DNA of 64,000 nucleotides from NCBI RefSeq assembly GCF_030012525.1, contig NZ_CP124855.1:1922001-1986000 (forward strand), given 5' to 3'. This document shows, in pieces, positions 41,599-51,578 of the stretch (its first letter is position 1; each line of letters begins with the position of its first letter). The translations under genes and the position numbers were made by a program. The DNA is from Chryseobacterium gotjawalense (GTDB taxonomy: Bacteria; Bacteroidota; Bacteroidia; Flavobacteriales; Weeksellaceae). The notes below the pieces were generated by a model that did no database searches, had not been told where the DNA came from, and saw only the letters and a list, made by a program, of their open reading frames with translations.

Positions 41599-41611
41599 TA
41601 AAGTTCTGTTT

Positions 41612-42601
41612 TTACATTAATTTCCTCATGACCTGATGGAGTCCTATAAAAAAATGGAAATAATAAATTTTTTTCTTCAAAGACAAAGATAAGAGATAAT
41701 TCTTTTCGAATCGTTGATAGATTAATATTTCTTTCTTCGAAATATGATGCTTTTCAATAAAGGTCTTCAGTGCTTTTTCCATCTCCCGGTAAGCGCCTTC
41801 TTCTTTCACAAAAGCCAGATAGGCCAGATAGGAATAAACGCCTTCCAGAATATTAAAATTCTTAAGTTCTATCTTTTTATCTGCATACTGTGATTTTTCA
41901 AAAGCTGCATTCACCGCTTCTACCGCTTTCAAAATATCCAGTCCCCGCTTCGTATGTGTTTTTGTAATCGAATCGGCTCGTTCTAAATATTGATAATGGT
42001 AATTCTGCGTTTGTGCAATCGTTTTGCATTTTAGTAATAATTGTGGAATCAACTGAATATCCTCAAAATGAACCCCTTTTTTAAATCTGCTGTTTTCAAA
42101 AAGTTCTCTTTTGAAAATTTTATTACAGGCAAAATAAGAAAGATCTGAAAAAACGGAAAAATTTTCCCGAAGATCTATTTTCTCAGGCATATTGGGAATC
42201 TGCGTCAGTTTCTGAGTGATCTTTCCGTGCTGATCAACTTTCTGCAGATTGCAAATCACCATTTCTGCGTCATGCTTTTTGGCTAAAGAATACATTTCTT
42301 CAAACATCGTTTTCGAAACCTCATCATCACTGTCTACAAAACCGATAAATTCGCCTGTTGCTTTATCTAATCCAAAATTCCGGGCATCGCTCAAACCGCC
42401 ATTTTCTTTGATGAAAGCCTTTATTTTTAAAGGAAATTTGTCCTTAAATTCATTAATAATATTTTGCGAATTATCCGGACTTCCATCATTTACAACCAAA
42501 ATCTCGATATCCTCCAAAGTCTGATTAACCAAAGAATCCAAACATTTTCTAAGGTATTTCTCCACTTGATACACCGGAACAATTATCGAAATTTTTGGCA
42601 T
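41612..42601 (-). CDS. Glycosyltransferase family 2
   Basis: 329 residues. GT-A fold begins MPKISIIVPVYQVEKYL, with the nucleotide-binding VNDGSPDNS (38-45) and the metal DxD as DSDD (90-93) in GFVDSDDEVSK. It is an inverting transferase probably adding a sugar to the lipid-linked repeat in the cytoplasm. The C-terminal third is helical and basic. It is the only cytoplasmic sugar transferase encoded in this operon besides the WecA-like initiator. Confidence 0.9.
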   Translation of the reverse strand: MPKISIIVPVYQVEKYLRKCLDSLVNQTLEDIEILVVNDGSPDNSQNIINEFKDKFPLKIKAFIKENGGLSDARNFGLDKATGEFIGFVDSDDEVSKTMFEEMYSLAKKHDAEMVICNLQKVDQHGKITQKLTQIPNMPEKIDLRENFSVFSDLSYFACNKIFKRELFENSRFKKGVHFEDIQLIPQLLLKCKTIAQTQNYHYQYLERADSITKTHTKRGLDILKAVEAVNAAFEKSQYADKKIELKNFNILEGVYSYLAYLAFVKEEGAYREMEKALKTFIEKHHISKKEILIYQRFEKNYLLSLSLKKKIYYFHFFIGLHQVMRKLM

Positions 42602-42605
42602 CTAC

Positions 42606-44147
42606 TTATTGTTTTTCAGAACGTTTTTTATAGAGAAAATAATCTTTACCGATCGGTCTTATTTGATAAATCCATTTTAGCACTGCTGGCGCATTATCGT
42701 GAATTCTTGCGATAGGATATGTTTTTACAAGTTCGTAATCATGATCAAACTTTTCCCTGTTTTCCGGCTTCATTTTATAAAAACTGCTGATATCTCCAGG
42801 CTTTTTCGCAATGGTCAGAATATAATCGGGATGAAACTTTTCGACTGAATTCATCCACCAGTATTCTTCATCCTTCAGCATTTCATCATTGATTCTGGCA
42901 TTCACCAGTCCGACCTCATCATAGGTATAAAGTCCCGTATAGAAAGGAATAATACCGGCCGGCTCCAACAAAATCGATTTTTCAATACCTACTTTATCTT
43001 TATTAATATCTGCTGCAATGGTCATCCTCTGCCGTCTTTCCATATAACCAACCGTGTAGGACTGCAGCATTTGAAAAACATACAACCCAACAAATAAAAT
43101 AGAAATCCCCAGAAGAACACTTTTCTTTTTCCAGGTATTAACAGTCAAAAAATAATACAGGATTACCACAAAAAGAAAAACCCGCGGAATCCAGTAATAC
43201 CAGTCGAAGTATGCTTTAAATAAAGAAAAAATGGTAATTTTCGCCAGCGCAAAAACAAGAACCGAAACTAATATTACTTTGGAAGTTACATTTCCGACTT
43301 TTTTGTTTTTAATAATTTTAAAAACCGCATAAGTCAAAAAGACAAGGAAGGCAACGAAAAGCAAAAAGCTGAACAATCCGTATTTCTTAATCAGACCACC
43401 ATAATATGCCCATTGATAAAGCAAAAATTCAATACTGTTATTCTGCATTAAATTTTTATAGGCGATTTTTTTAGCCGTAATGGTATGATTTACAATTTCG
43501 CCGAAATAGAGATAATTAAAGCCAACCACCGTCGCAACTCCTATGACTCCGCCTAAAATATAAATAAAGTTAATCTTTCTTTTAAGATAGAAATCTGCTA
43601 AAAAGAAAATCCCAAGAAAAATAACGGCATCCATTCTGGTCCAAAGCAGAAGAACCGGAAAGAGGAAATATGCCCATTTTTTATTTTTATAAAGTCCGAA
43701 ATAAATCAGTCCATTATAAAGGAAAAACAAAATACCATACTCCATTCCGAGGAAAGAAGCGGTTAAGGCAGGCGGTATGATATTGAGTAATAAAACAAAA
43801 AAGCCACGCTTCATCACCTCATCGGGAAAAAGAATTTTCGCCAGCCACCATGAGCCGGCCGCAAACAGAATTCCACTAAAAACAAGCAGAGGATCAATAA
43901 ATCTTTCGCCAAAAATCAACTGGAAAAACGCCGTTACAAAAACATATAAGTGCGTGGTAGAAGCCGAAATTTTTTCATCACCATTAAAACCAATGACTCC
44001 ATATTCCACAAAATTTCTCGCAACCCGCCACGTAATAAATGAATCTTCCTGAATATTCCCGGTAAAAAGCAAAGGAATTTTCACCAAAACAGCAAGAAGA
44101 ATAAGCAAAAAAGGGGCATTAAGAATCTTGGATAGAATTATTTTCAT
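42606..44147 (-). CDS. GT-C fold membrane glycosyltransferase
   Basis: 513 residues with about eleven membrane helices. The first periplasmic loop has QEDSFITWRVARNFVEYG, the acidic-then-aromatic pattern of GT-C enzymes of the ArnT/PMT kind that use polyprenyl-phosphate sugars. A soluble C-terminal part (~430-513) with WWMNSVEKFHPDYIL follows. It is the first gene of the exopolysaccharide operon, ending 4 bases before the GT2 gene. The sugar donor and acceptor are unknown. Confidence 0.75.
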   Translation of the reverse strand: MKIILSKILNAPFLLILLAVLVKIPLLFTGNIQEDSFITWRVARNFVEYGVIGFNGDEKISASTTHLYVFVTAFFQLIFGERFIDPLLVFSGILFAAGSWWLAKILFPDEVMKRGFFVLLLNIIPPALTASFLGMEYGILFFLYNGLIYFGLYKNKKWAYFLFPVLLLWTRMDAVIFLGIFFLADFYLKRKINFIYILGGVIGVATVVGFNYLYFGEIVNHTITAKKIAYKNLMQNNSIEFLLYQWAYYGGLIKKYGLFSFLLFVAFLVFLTYAVFKIIKNKKVGNVTSKVILVSVLVFALAKITIFSLFKAYFDWYYWIPRVFLFVVILYYFLTVNTWKKKSVLLGISILFVGLYVFQMLQSYTVGYMERRQRMTIAADINKDKVGIEKSILLEPAGIIPFYTGLYTYDEVGLVNARINDEMLKDEEYWWMNSVEKFHPDYILTIAKKPGDISSFYKMKPENREKFDHDYELVKTYPIARIHDNAPAVLKWIYQIRPIGKDYFLYKKRSEKQ

Positions 44148-44210
44148 TGGTGTGTTTAAAAAGCTAAAATAAGTATTTTAATCTATCCGCATCATCTGTC
44201 CGGAACCGGG

Positions 44211-45287
44211 TTAATTTCTTAGAAAACGGGGGTTTATCATTCCTCTTTTTGCGGCTTCATAATCCGACAGCGAGCACGGAATTAAATTTTCTTCTTTCTC
44301 CTCATCACCAAAATACCACAGATCGCTGAAAGTCTCCCGCTGGAACGCATATTTCCGGTCATCAATCATCAGCCAAAAGGTTTCAAACGTTCTTTCAACC
44401 GGATGAGATTTCTGAATATTAATTCCTTCGATGAGGTGCCAAATCATTTGTGCTAAAAGTTGATGATTCAGAAAGTACCGTGAATTGGCGTTATAATTAA
44501 AGATGCCCGCCGATTTTAAGTTCTGGCTCAGACCGGTTTCTTTCATATAAGCGCAGATTTCTCTTTTATTTAAACCGTTGACTTGCGGATTTACAGAAAA
44601 GCCGTCGCCTAGACTTTCTACCGCGTCACAGTTTAAAGTCACCAAATCTGCGCGACGGAAAAACGGCTCTGTCTTTTCGGTACTGTTCATTAATTCCGCT
44701 AAACGAACGACATCGAAGTCTACTTCTTTCATCAGTTTCACCGAATCCATTTCATTCAGATGTTTCTGATAGCCCAGATGGTGATAATTTTTAATATCGA
44801 AAGTTTTGGAACTTAAAATTTTAGAAAGAAAATTTTTCTCCGTTAATTCCTCACCCTCATTTGACAAAGAAACGAGATTGGAAATCTGAGTATAATTACT
44901 GTTTTTCTGATGAAAACTCAAGGCAGAAAAAAGCGAAAAAGCCAGATCGTTGCTGCCGCCAACAACAACCGGAATCGCATTTTTTTGATGACACATCGAC
45001 AAAACTTCCTGCAAAACATAATGCGTGTCCTGATGAGACCTTCCGGAAATCAGATCTCCCAAATCACAAACCGGAACTTCAAAATCCAGTTTAGACAATT
45101 GATAAAGTTCTTTTCTAACCTGTTTGAAATCAAGAATTTCTGCAGCGCCATTTTCAATTCCACGGTAATCTGAGCAAAAGATAAGCACGATCCCGTTTTC
45201 TTGTATTTCATTAGAAATAATGTTTCCGAGTTGCCATTTTTCGGTTTTTATCGCTTTGGCCGGAAGGAGAATATCTTCGAGGTTCAT
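44211..45287 (-). CDS. Arginase/formimidoylglutamase-fold protein lacking metal ligands
   Basis: 358 residues from the ATG at 45287; a -7 motif at 45310-45317 supports this start. The fold resembles ureohydrolases (arginase, agmatinase, formimidoylglutamase), with VVVGGSNDLAFSLF where GGDH is expected (His to Asn113), SLSNEG in place of DAHxD, and LNCDAVES (Asn209, Asp211) in place of DxDxxD. Nearly all the manganese ligands are lost, so the usual hydrolysis is unlikely. I recall such proteins being annotated as formimidoylglutamase in flavobacteria. The real role is unknown. Confidence 0.75.
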   Translation of the reverse strand: MNLEDILLPAKAIKTEKWQLGNIISNEIQENGIVLIFCSDYRGIENGAAEILDFKQVRKELYQLSKLDFEVPVCDLGDLISGRSHQDTHYVLQEVLSMCHQKNAIPVVVGGSNDLAFSLFSALSFHQKNSNYTQISNLVSLSNEGEELTEKNFLSKILSSKTFDIKNYHHLGYQKHLNEMDSVKLMKEVDFDVVRLAELMNSTEKTEPFFRRADLVTLNCDAVESLGDGFSVNPQVNGLNKREICAYMKETGLSQNLKSAGIFNYNANSRYFLNHQLLAQMIWHLIEGINIQKSHPVERTFETFWLMIDDRKYAFQRETFSDLWYFGDEEKEENLIPCSLSDYEAAKRGMINPRFLRN

Positions 45288-45309
45288 AGTAGGAATTATT
45301 GATTTTGAA

Positions 45310-45317
45310 CAAAAATA
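45310..45317 (-). promoter_or_regulatory. -7 promoter element TATTTTTG
   Basis: Exact TAnnTTTG match on the minus strand, 22 bases before the ATG at 45287. Confidence 0.55.
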
Positions 45318-45318
45318 A

Positions 45319-45346
45319 CAAAAAAGCACCACCAAACGGTGATGCC
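45319..45346 (-). terminator. Terminator of the T9SS cargo gene
   Basis: Stem GCACCACC / GGTGATGC (one mismatch) with a 4-base loop, followed by T residues on the minus strand, 24 bases past the stop. Confidence 0.7.
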
Positions 45347-45369
45347 TCTATTTAAAAATTAAATAATAA

Positions 45370-48300
45370 CTATTGCTTGATTATTTTCTTGGTAATGAAA
45401 GACTGATCCTTCATAATAATTTTAACAATGTAAATTCCTTTCAGTAAATTTCCTGCTCTTACGCTTCCGTTTTCTACTTTTGTTTTCAATACTAATTTAC
45501 CGCTTAGATCATACAATTCTACAAACTGTGCATCTTTACTGTTAATAGTAAATTGATCTTTAAATGGATTGGGATACAGATCTACAGGCTTGCTGTCCGT
45601 TGGAATTACAACTTCCTCCGAATTCAGGACTGCTCCTCCATTAACGTGAGAGGTCGGCACTCCCAGCAATCTTTTTTCATCTTTGGCGCATCGAACAGAC
45701 ATTCCTGCCTGTGGGTAAACAGCAGTACCGGTTTGCATTTTAGTTCCCTGAAACTGCATCGCAAGCGCATATCCTGTATTGTAATCCGCCATAGAAGCGG
45801 TCCAAACGCCGGATCGGTCAAATGATATTTTATTTTCGCCAAGTTCGCCACGAATTCCATCTTTAGGGAAATTCCCAATTGGGAAGAGCGCGTTTTCAAA
45901 TTTCCAGCCGTTATTTCCGGCCACAGTTCCTGAGTAATAATTGGCGAGATCGTGCCACTGATCCTGGATAACACCCGCTTTTCCGTAAGCATCTTTCTGG
46001 TAACCGTTGAACCACGGTGAATTACCTTTGGATCCTGTATAAAGGTTGGTTAAAGTAACATCGGGCACCCGCCATCCTTCAGGGCATGGATCAAACGGTG
46101 ATTTTTTATCGGCGTGTCCCCATCTATTATCTGCAGCAGCTCTTTCATCTGAAACCCAGTCTCTCACTTTTGTTAAATCATTGCTGTAATGATTTCCACC
46201 ATCATAAATTTTTCCAATACCCGAATGATATAAAAAACGCAAAGGATTTTGAACTGAATAAAGAATATTTTCCGCTGTTTTCTTATGTTTCCTGGAATTT
46301 TTAGATCCATAATTTTCGTAAGCAACGGTTTGGGAATTCAGATAATCATCGGCACCGGTTTCATTATAACTAAGAAGCATTCCTTTAAAAGCATCCCCAG
46401 GCTTCAAGTTCGAACCGTTATCGGAGGAAGTATAAATTACTTTTGGATTCCCTTCCTGAAATAAAGGCAGTGGATCTTTTCTCCCCCACTGGTAATGTAG
46501 GCCATTTGCTTTTCCTGATTCCAAAGCATTACTTTCTGCTCCTAAATTCCTGTCCATAAAAACGGTGAGCATCGGAGGCGATTTGCTTGCGGTTGGATTC
46601 ACAAAATTATAAGAAGTCGGCGCCGGAGTTTCCGTAAGATAAGCAATCGGTTTCGCAGTGGGATCATCACTGGTAGCCCAAATATGCCAGCTCCAAAGCG
46701 CAGGACTGTTTACATCACCATTATGAAGAGAGATCACGGCATTTCCGGTTTCGCCAGGCACTGTATTAACAGCAATCACCGAGCTTCTTAAATCTGCCGG
46801 ATTGGGTTTAAGTGTAATTCCGGAAATTAAATTTTTATTAGTGGTCCAAAGCACTTTCGCCTGTAAATTATCCGTCGGTAACATTCCCTGGTCAGAAAGG
46901 TATTGGTTATAAACAGAAAATGCTTTATTAATTGGAATCTCAATATTTCTTTCATTAATGACAATATATGAGTTCGGATGATCTAATCCTACCCGATAGT
47001 CTTCTTTTTGAGAGGCATAATATTGGGTTGCAAAATCACCGATTTTTGACATATTGGGATCTCTCATGCATTTTACTGCATTTCCGGATTTTGTAGGATT
47101 GGTTTGATTCACATAAATCTCATGAAGGCCAACGGCTGTGTTGTTACGCATCGGATCCGAGATCATAGAAAACAATCTTGCTCCGTCGTAAGCATAAGTA
47201 GCACTCCAGATTCCTCCATTTGCGGCATTATCCTGAAACACAATTCCTACAGGCGCATTGGGCGAGACCGAATTGGGATAATAAACATAGCCGCCTGAAA
47301 CCGACACTAGCCCTAAATTACGCACTCCACCCTGCGCATTACTGAAATCCATTCCTAAACCAGGATACACTTTCATACCATCTAACCGGGCATTAACAGA
47401 ATTTGGAGAAATTTGTCGCGCAGCCACATCTATGTCATCATTTGCACCGCTGTTTTTTCTTCCGAAAAAAGAGAGATTATTATTCATCGTCTCCCTTCCA
47501 TAGTAAGACGGGATTCTCCAGCCATTCGGACAGGGATCCAATTCTGATTTCAATTCATAGGAACTGCTTTCCTTTTTTAAAGCGGTATCAGAACTGCTTG
47601 CATTGCTGTTTCCGCCTTTTGCATTGTCTGACCACAAATCCCAGGTCTTATAATCCGGACTTGCTCCTGCAACTTTATACCTGCTGCTGGAAAACCAGTT
47701 GCCATTCGCATCAGTATTCACGATATAGGTAATGGGATTATTTACTGAATATTGAATGTTTTTTTCAATTTCATTAAATGGCCTCACCGCCACCGGTATT
47801 GTGTTCACCGGATCAATCCCAGGGTGTTTTAAAACACCTACTTCCCCGGAAATTTCGTAGAAGTTGGCGTCTTTGTACACCAGCGGTGGAAAAGGATCTT
47901 TTCTTCCCCATTCATACATTAATCCACCCGACTTCTGCCACTGATTGTCTAAAAAACTGTTGCTGGTTGCACCCAGATTACGATCCATATACTGAACAGT
48001 AATTAGTTTTCCATCAATATCAGTTTCAAATCCTTGCGTATAGGTCACTCCATTTTCGGGATTATCGGTTACCCAAATATGCCAGCTCCAATAAATTGTT
48101 CCATTCACTTTGAAGGCGACCACTGCATTTCCCTTGCCTCTTCCTTTATTAATTTCTACAATAATTTTCGAATCAGACGGTTTTGAGCCCCTTTCAATAC
48201 TTACATTTTCTACCAATCCGGGTACATCTTCCCAATACAAAGAGGCGGTTTGCGCTCCTGCAGGGATCGGACTGGGAGCACCATTCGTTTTTAAATACTC

Positions 48301-48477
48301 ATAATTAGCCCAAATTTCATAGGCTTTTAATACGGGAATTTTTATCCCGCCATAATTATTGGCATTTGCAAGCTCTAAATCGTAAATGTAACTATTGGGC
48401 GCCTTTCCTCCATTTGAAGTTTGAGAATAGAGAAAACTTGCGAAAAAACAATAAATTAATAGTTGATACTTAATCAT
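45370..48477 (-). CDS. Large T9SS-secreted protein with duplicated FISUMP-like domains
   Basis: 1035 residues. Signal peptide 1-19 (FLYSQ). Two homologous halves follow (about 25-480 and 490-935), each with an N-terminal beta domain ending WSWHIW, then MDRNLGA and WGRKDP, then DPCP(N/E)GWR(I/V)P. That last block is the hallmark of the Fibrobacter succinogenes major paralogous domain (FISUMP). The C-terminal ~70 residues are a type A T9SS sorting domain (LYPNPFKDQFTI ... KGIYIVKI). The protein should cross the outer membrane by T9SS and stay on the surface or be released. No catalytic motif is seen; a carbohydrate-binding or adhesive role is plausible. Confidence 0.88.
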   Translation of the reverse strand: MIKYQLLIYCFFASFLYSQTSNGGKAPNSYIYDLELANANNYGGIKIPVLKAYEIWANYEYLKTNGAPSPIPAGAQTASLYWEDVPGLVENVSIERGSKPSDSKIIVEINKGRGKGNAVVAFKVNGTIYWSWHIWVTDNPENGVTYTQGFETDIDGKLITVQYMDRNLGATSNSFLDNQWQKSGGLMYEWGRKDPFPPLVYKDANFYEISGEVGVLKHPGIDPVNTIPVAVRPFNEIEKNIQYSVNNPITYIVNTDANGNWFSSSRYKVAGASPDYKTWDLWSDNAKGGNSNASSSDTALKKESSSYELKSELDPCPNGWRIPSYYGRETMNNNLSFFGRKNSGANDDIDVAARQISPNSVNARLDGMKVYPGLGMDFSNAQGGVRNLGLVSVSGGYVYYPNSVSPNAPVGIVFQDNAANGGIWSATYAYDGARLFSMISDPMRNNTAVGLHEIYVNQTNPTKSGNAVKCMRDPNMSKIGDFATQYYASQKEDYRVGLDHPNSYIVINERNIEIPINKAFSVYNQYLSDQGMLPTDNLQAKVLWTTNKNLISGITLKPNPADLRSSVIAVNTVPGETGNAVISLHNGDVNSPALWSWHIWATSDDPTAKPIAYLTETPAPTSYNFVNPTASKSPPMLTVFMDRNLGAESNALESGKANGLHYQWGRKDPLPLFQEGNPKVIYTSSDNGSNLKPGDAFKGMLLSYNETGADDYLNSQTVAYENYGSKNSRKHKKTAENILYSVQNPLRFLYHSGIGKIYDGGNHYSNDLTKVRDWVSDERAAADNRWGHADKKSPFDPCPEGWRVPDVTLTNLYTGSKGNSPWFNGYQKDAYGKAGVIQDQWHDLANYYSGTVAGNNGWKFENALFPIGNFPKDGIRGELGENKISFDRSGVWTASMADYNTGYALAMQFQGTKMQTGTAVYPQAGMSVRCAKDEKRLLGVPTSHVNGGAVLNSEEVVIPTDSKPVDLYPNPFKDQFTINSKDAQFVELYDLSGKLVLKTKVENGSVRAGNLLKGIYIVKIIMKDQSFITKKIIKQ

Positions 48478-48846
48478 ATGTAAAAAAATTATAGAATTAT
48501 TATAATTTCTTTAACATCCTTTGTGTGTTTTGTGTTGGTTTTTTTCGTATTTGTGCCGAGCCAAATTTAATAAGATTTCAATACAAATGCCCACTTTTTT
48601 CAAAAAGAAACGGTGTTTAAATTTTATTAAATGGGCTCATTTTTTAATATTCCATCGCTCAGTTTGGTGCAATCGTACTTTTTCAGAGAACAAAACCTTT
48701 CAGAAACCAAACTTAAAACCGCATTTAAAGACCTGTGTTTAAATTAATTATCATCAAAACGGTGGATTTTGACGCAAATTTTGCAATTGAAATTCATTTT
48801 TAAGTCCCAAAAAATCAGGAGAACACTCAAAAAACTTTTTAAAACA
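48478..48846. other. Intergenic region upstream of the T9SS cargo gene
   Basis: About 370 bases with no credible gene. It is AT-rich and must hold the T9SS cargo gene's promoter on the minus strand, but no exact TAnnTTTG is seen close to the start. A 73-codon plus-strand frame (48521-48742) has no coding character. Confidence 0.5.
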
Positions 48847-48880
48847 AAAAAAATCTTCAAATGACAAGCATTTGAAGATT
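48847..48880 (-). terminator. Rho-independent terminator of topA
   Basis: A 12-bp perfect stem AATCTTCAAATG / CATTTGAAGATT with a 5-base loop, then a T-run on the minus strand, 24 bases past the topA stop. Confidence 0.88.
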
Positions 48881-48904
48881 CCAATTTTTAAAAAAAAGTA
48901 CTGT

Positions 48905-51478
48905 TTATTTCTTTTTCGGTGCTGCTTTTTTTACAGGAGCTTTTTTAGCAACCGGCTTTTTAGCAGCAGGTTTTTTCGCAGCCGCTTTTTTAGGTTTCTC
49001 TTTAAAAGCATTTTTATCCTGTGCGGTTATCCAGTTTTTCACTTCTTCCAAAGAAACTTCAGCCAGTTCTTCGGCCGTAAATTTTTCGTCTTTTTTATTT
49101 TTAGGGATTTTAAAAATGTTTTTTCCAAGTTTTACAATGGGACCCCATCTCGCATTTTCTATAGAAATTTTTTCTGCTTCCCACTGTTGAATATAGCGGT
49201 TCGCTTCTTTTTCCAATTTCGCTTCAATCAATTCATTGATATCACTTTGTGACAGATTTTCAAAATCATAGCGCTTCGGAACATTGATGAACATTGATTG
49301 AAATTTAATAAAAGGACCAAACCTTCCTGTCCCTTTGGTGACCGGTTCTCCTTTATAAGTCGCAATCGGTGCGTCGGCGAGTTTCTTTTCATTGATGATT
49401 TCTTCTGCTCTTTCCTGGGTTATTGAAAGCGCGTCTTCACCTTTAGGAATACTGATGAAAGCATCGCCCCATTTTACATAAGGCCCAAATCTTCCCACGC
49501 CAATCGTTACCGTTTGACCTTCGAACTCATTTAAGTCAAAAGGGATTTTGAACAGTTCCAAAGCTTCTTCTAAAGTAATGGTTGCGATATTCTGGGTCGC
49601 CATCAAACTTGCGAAAATTGGTTTTTCCTCGTCGTCCTGTTCGCCAATCTGCACCATGGGTCCAAATCTGCCGATTCTGGTCAACACATTTTTTCCGGAT
49701 TTTGGATCTACTCCTAAAATTCTTTCACCGTTTGCACGATCCGCATTTTCTTCTACATCAGCAATTCTCGGGTGAAAATCTTTGTAAAAACCCTGTAAAA
49801 CATCTTTCCATTTTTCTTCGCCATTTGCGATATGGTCAAAATCCTGCTCTACTTTTGCTGTAAATCCATAATCGAGGATTTCTGCAAAATTCTGGGTCAG
49901 GAATTCATTAACTACTTCCCCGATATCAGTGGGAACGAATTTATTTTTATCTCCGCCAAACTTTTCGGTCAATACTTCTTTTTTAAGATTGGTTTTTCCC
50001 AAAGTCATCTTCAAAATTTCCCGCTCCTGTGGAATGATTTCTCTCTTATCCACATATTCTCGATTCTGAATCGTTTGAATGGTCGGCGCATACGTTGACG
50101 GCCTTCCGATACCGAGTTCTTCTAATTTCTTAACCAAACCGGCCTCGGTATATCTTGCTGAAGGACGGGAAAATTTCTCGGTCGCTTCTATTTTTTTATA
50201 ATCTAAAGCTTCACCAACAGAAACTTTCGGCAATAATTTTTCGTTGTTTTCTTCATCGTCATCTTCAGCTTTTACAATACCATAAGCTTTAAGAAAACCA
50301 TCGAAAACAATCACTTCACCTTGTGCTTCAAAATGCTGCGGAAGTTTTGCATCCCCAATTTCAATAACTGTTTTCTCGATTTTAGCATTCGTCATTTGAG
50401 ACGCTAAAGTTCTTTTATAAATTAACTGATATAATTTATTCAATTGCACATCACCAATCGTTTTCACTGAAAAATCGGTCGGACGGATTGCTTCGTGAGC
50501 TTCCTGTGCCGTGGCTGATTTGGTGGTGTAATTTCTTGGATTCGAATATTGTTCGCCATATTCAGAAAGAATCTGGGCTTTTGCTCCGTTAATCGCTTCC
50601 TGAGAAAGATTCACGGAATCGGTTCTCATATAAGTAATATATCCTTCTTCGTACAATCTTTGAGCAACTCTCATCGTAGCAGTTACACCGTAACCTAGTC
50701 TGTTACTGGCTTCCTGCTGTAAAGTTGACGTTGTAAAAGGTGCAGATGCGGTACGGGTTCCCGGTTTTGTCTCAACATTTAAAACTTTAAAATCCGTATT
50801 TTGACATTGATTTAAAAAATCTTCTGCTTCTTTTTCCTGTACAAAATCTTTCTTGAGTTTTGCGGTGATTTCCTGTTTAGAATTATTAAGAAAAATACCT
50901 TCGAGTTTAAAAGTAGATTTCGGTTGAAAACCTCTTATTTCCAATTCTCTTTCTACCACCAAACGCACGGCAACGGATTGAACGCGCCCTGCGGAAAGTC
51001 CGGTTTTTACTTTTTTCCAAAGGACCGGCGACATTTCAAAACCTACAATTCTGTCGAGAATTCTTCTGGCCTGCTGCGCATTGACCAAATTCTGATCGAT
51101 TGTTCTGGGATTCTCAATCGCTTTTAAAATCGCATTTTTTGTAATTTCGTGAAAGACAATTCTTCTGGTATTTTCTTCCTTCAATTTTAATTCCTGCGCC
51201 AGATGCCAGGCGATAGCTTCCCCTTCCCGGTCTTCATCGGAAGCCAACCAAACAATGTCTGCTTTTTTCACTGCGGCTTTCAGTTCGGTTACCAGTTTCT
51301 TTTTATCTGCAGAAACTTCATAATCGGGTGTAAAAGTTTCCAGGTCGATTCCCATTCCTTTTTTAGGCAGATCCCGGATATGGCCGAAACTTGATTTCAC
51401 CTCAAAATCTTTCCCTAAATATTTTTGAATCGTTTTGGCTTTTGCCGGTGATTCTACAATCACTAAGTTTTTTGACAT
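48905..51478 (-). CDS. topA: DNA topoisomerase I
   Basis: 857 residues. The Toprim domain has the acidic triad in SDEDREGE (Asp81, Asp83, Glu85). The active-site tyrosine is Tyr283 in GYITYMRTDS. The C-terminal region carries repeated GRFGP(F/Y/M)V(K/Q) units (Toprim_Crpt type) in place of zinc ribbons, and ends in a Lys/Ala/Pro-rich basic tail of ~30 residues. It relaxes negative supercoils. A -7 motif (51493-51500) and a terminator (48847-48880) bound a single-gene unit. Confidence 0.97.
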   Translation of the reverse strand: MSKNLVIVESPAKAKTIQKYLGKDFEVKSSFGHIRDLPKKGMGIDLETFTPDYEVSADKKKLVTELKAAVKKADIVWLASDEDREGEAIAWHLAQELKLKEENTRRIVFHEITKNAILKAIENPRTIDQNLVNAQQARRILDRIVGFEMSPVLWKKVKTGLSAGRVQSVAVRLVVERELEIRGFQPKSTFKLEGIFLNNSKQEITAKLKKDFVQEKEAEDFLNQCQNTDFKVLNVETKPGTRTASAPFTTSTLQQEASNRLGYGVTATMRVAQRLYEEGYITYMRTDSVNLSQEAINGAKAQILSEYGEQYSNPRNYTTKSATAQEAHEAIRPTDFSVKTIGDVQLNKLYQLIYKRTLASQMTNAKIEKTVIEIGDAKLPQHFEAQGEVIVFDGFLKAYGIVKAEDDDEENNEKLLPKVSVGEALDYKKIEATEKFSRPSARYTEAGLVKKLEELGIGRPSTYAPTIQTIQNREYVDKREIIPQEREILKMTLGKTNLKKEVLTEKFGGDKNKFVPTDIGEVVNEFLTQNFAEILDYGFTAKVEQDFDHIANGEEKWKDVLQGFYKDFHPRIADVEENADRANGERILGVDPKSGKNVLTRIGRFGPMVQIGEQDDEEKPIFASLMATQNIATITLEEALELFKIPFDLNEFEGQTVTIGVGRFGPYVKWGDAFISIPKGEDALSITQERAEEIINEKKLADAPIATYKGEPVTKGTGRFGPFIKFQSMFINVPKRYDFENLSQSDINELIEAKLEKEANRYIQQWEAEKISIENARWGPIVKLGKNIFKIPKNKKDEKFTAEELAEVSLEEVKNWITAQDKNAFKEKPKKAAAKKPAAKKPVAKKAPVKKAAPKKK

Positions 51479-51492
51479 CCTCGAAATTTTTG

Positions 51493-51500
51493 CAAAAGTA
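51493..51500 (-). promoter_or_regulatory. -7 promoter element TACTTTTG for topA
   Basis: Exact TAnnTTTG match on the minus strand, 14 bases before the ATG. Confidence 0.6.
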
Positions 51501-51578
51501 GAAGTTTTTTTTTAATACTGCGTTTTTCACTTTTATTTCACCGTTTTTACTTTCGAAATAAAAAAGAATCAAAACCCT

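Noticed and set aside
48521-48742. 73-codon plus-strand frame between the T9SS cargo gene and topA
   Set aside because: No ribosome site, promoter or recognisable protein features; AT-rich chance frame.
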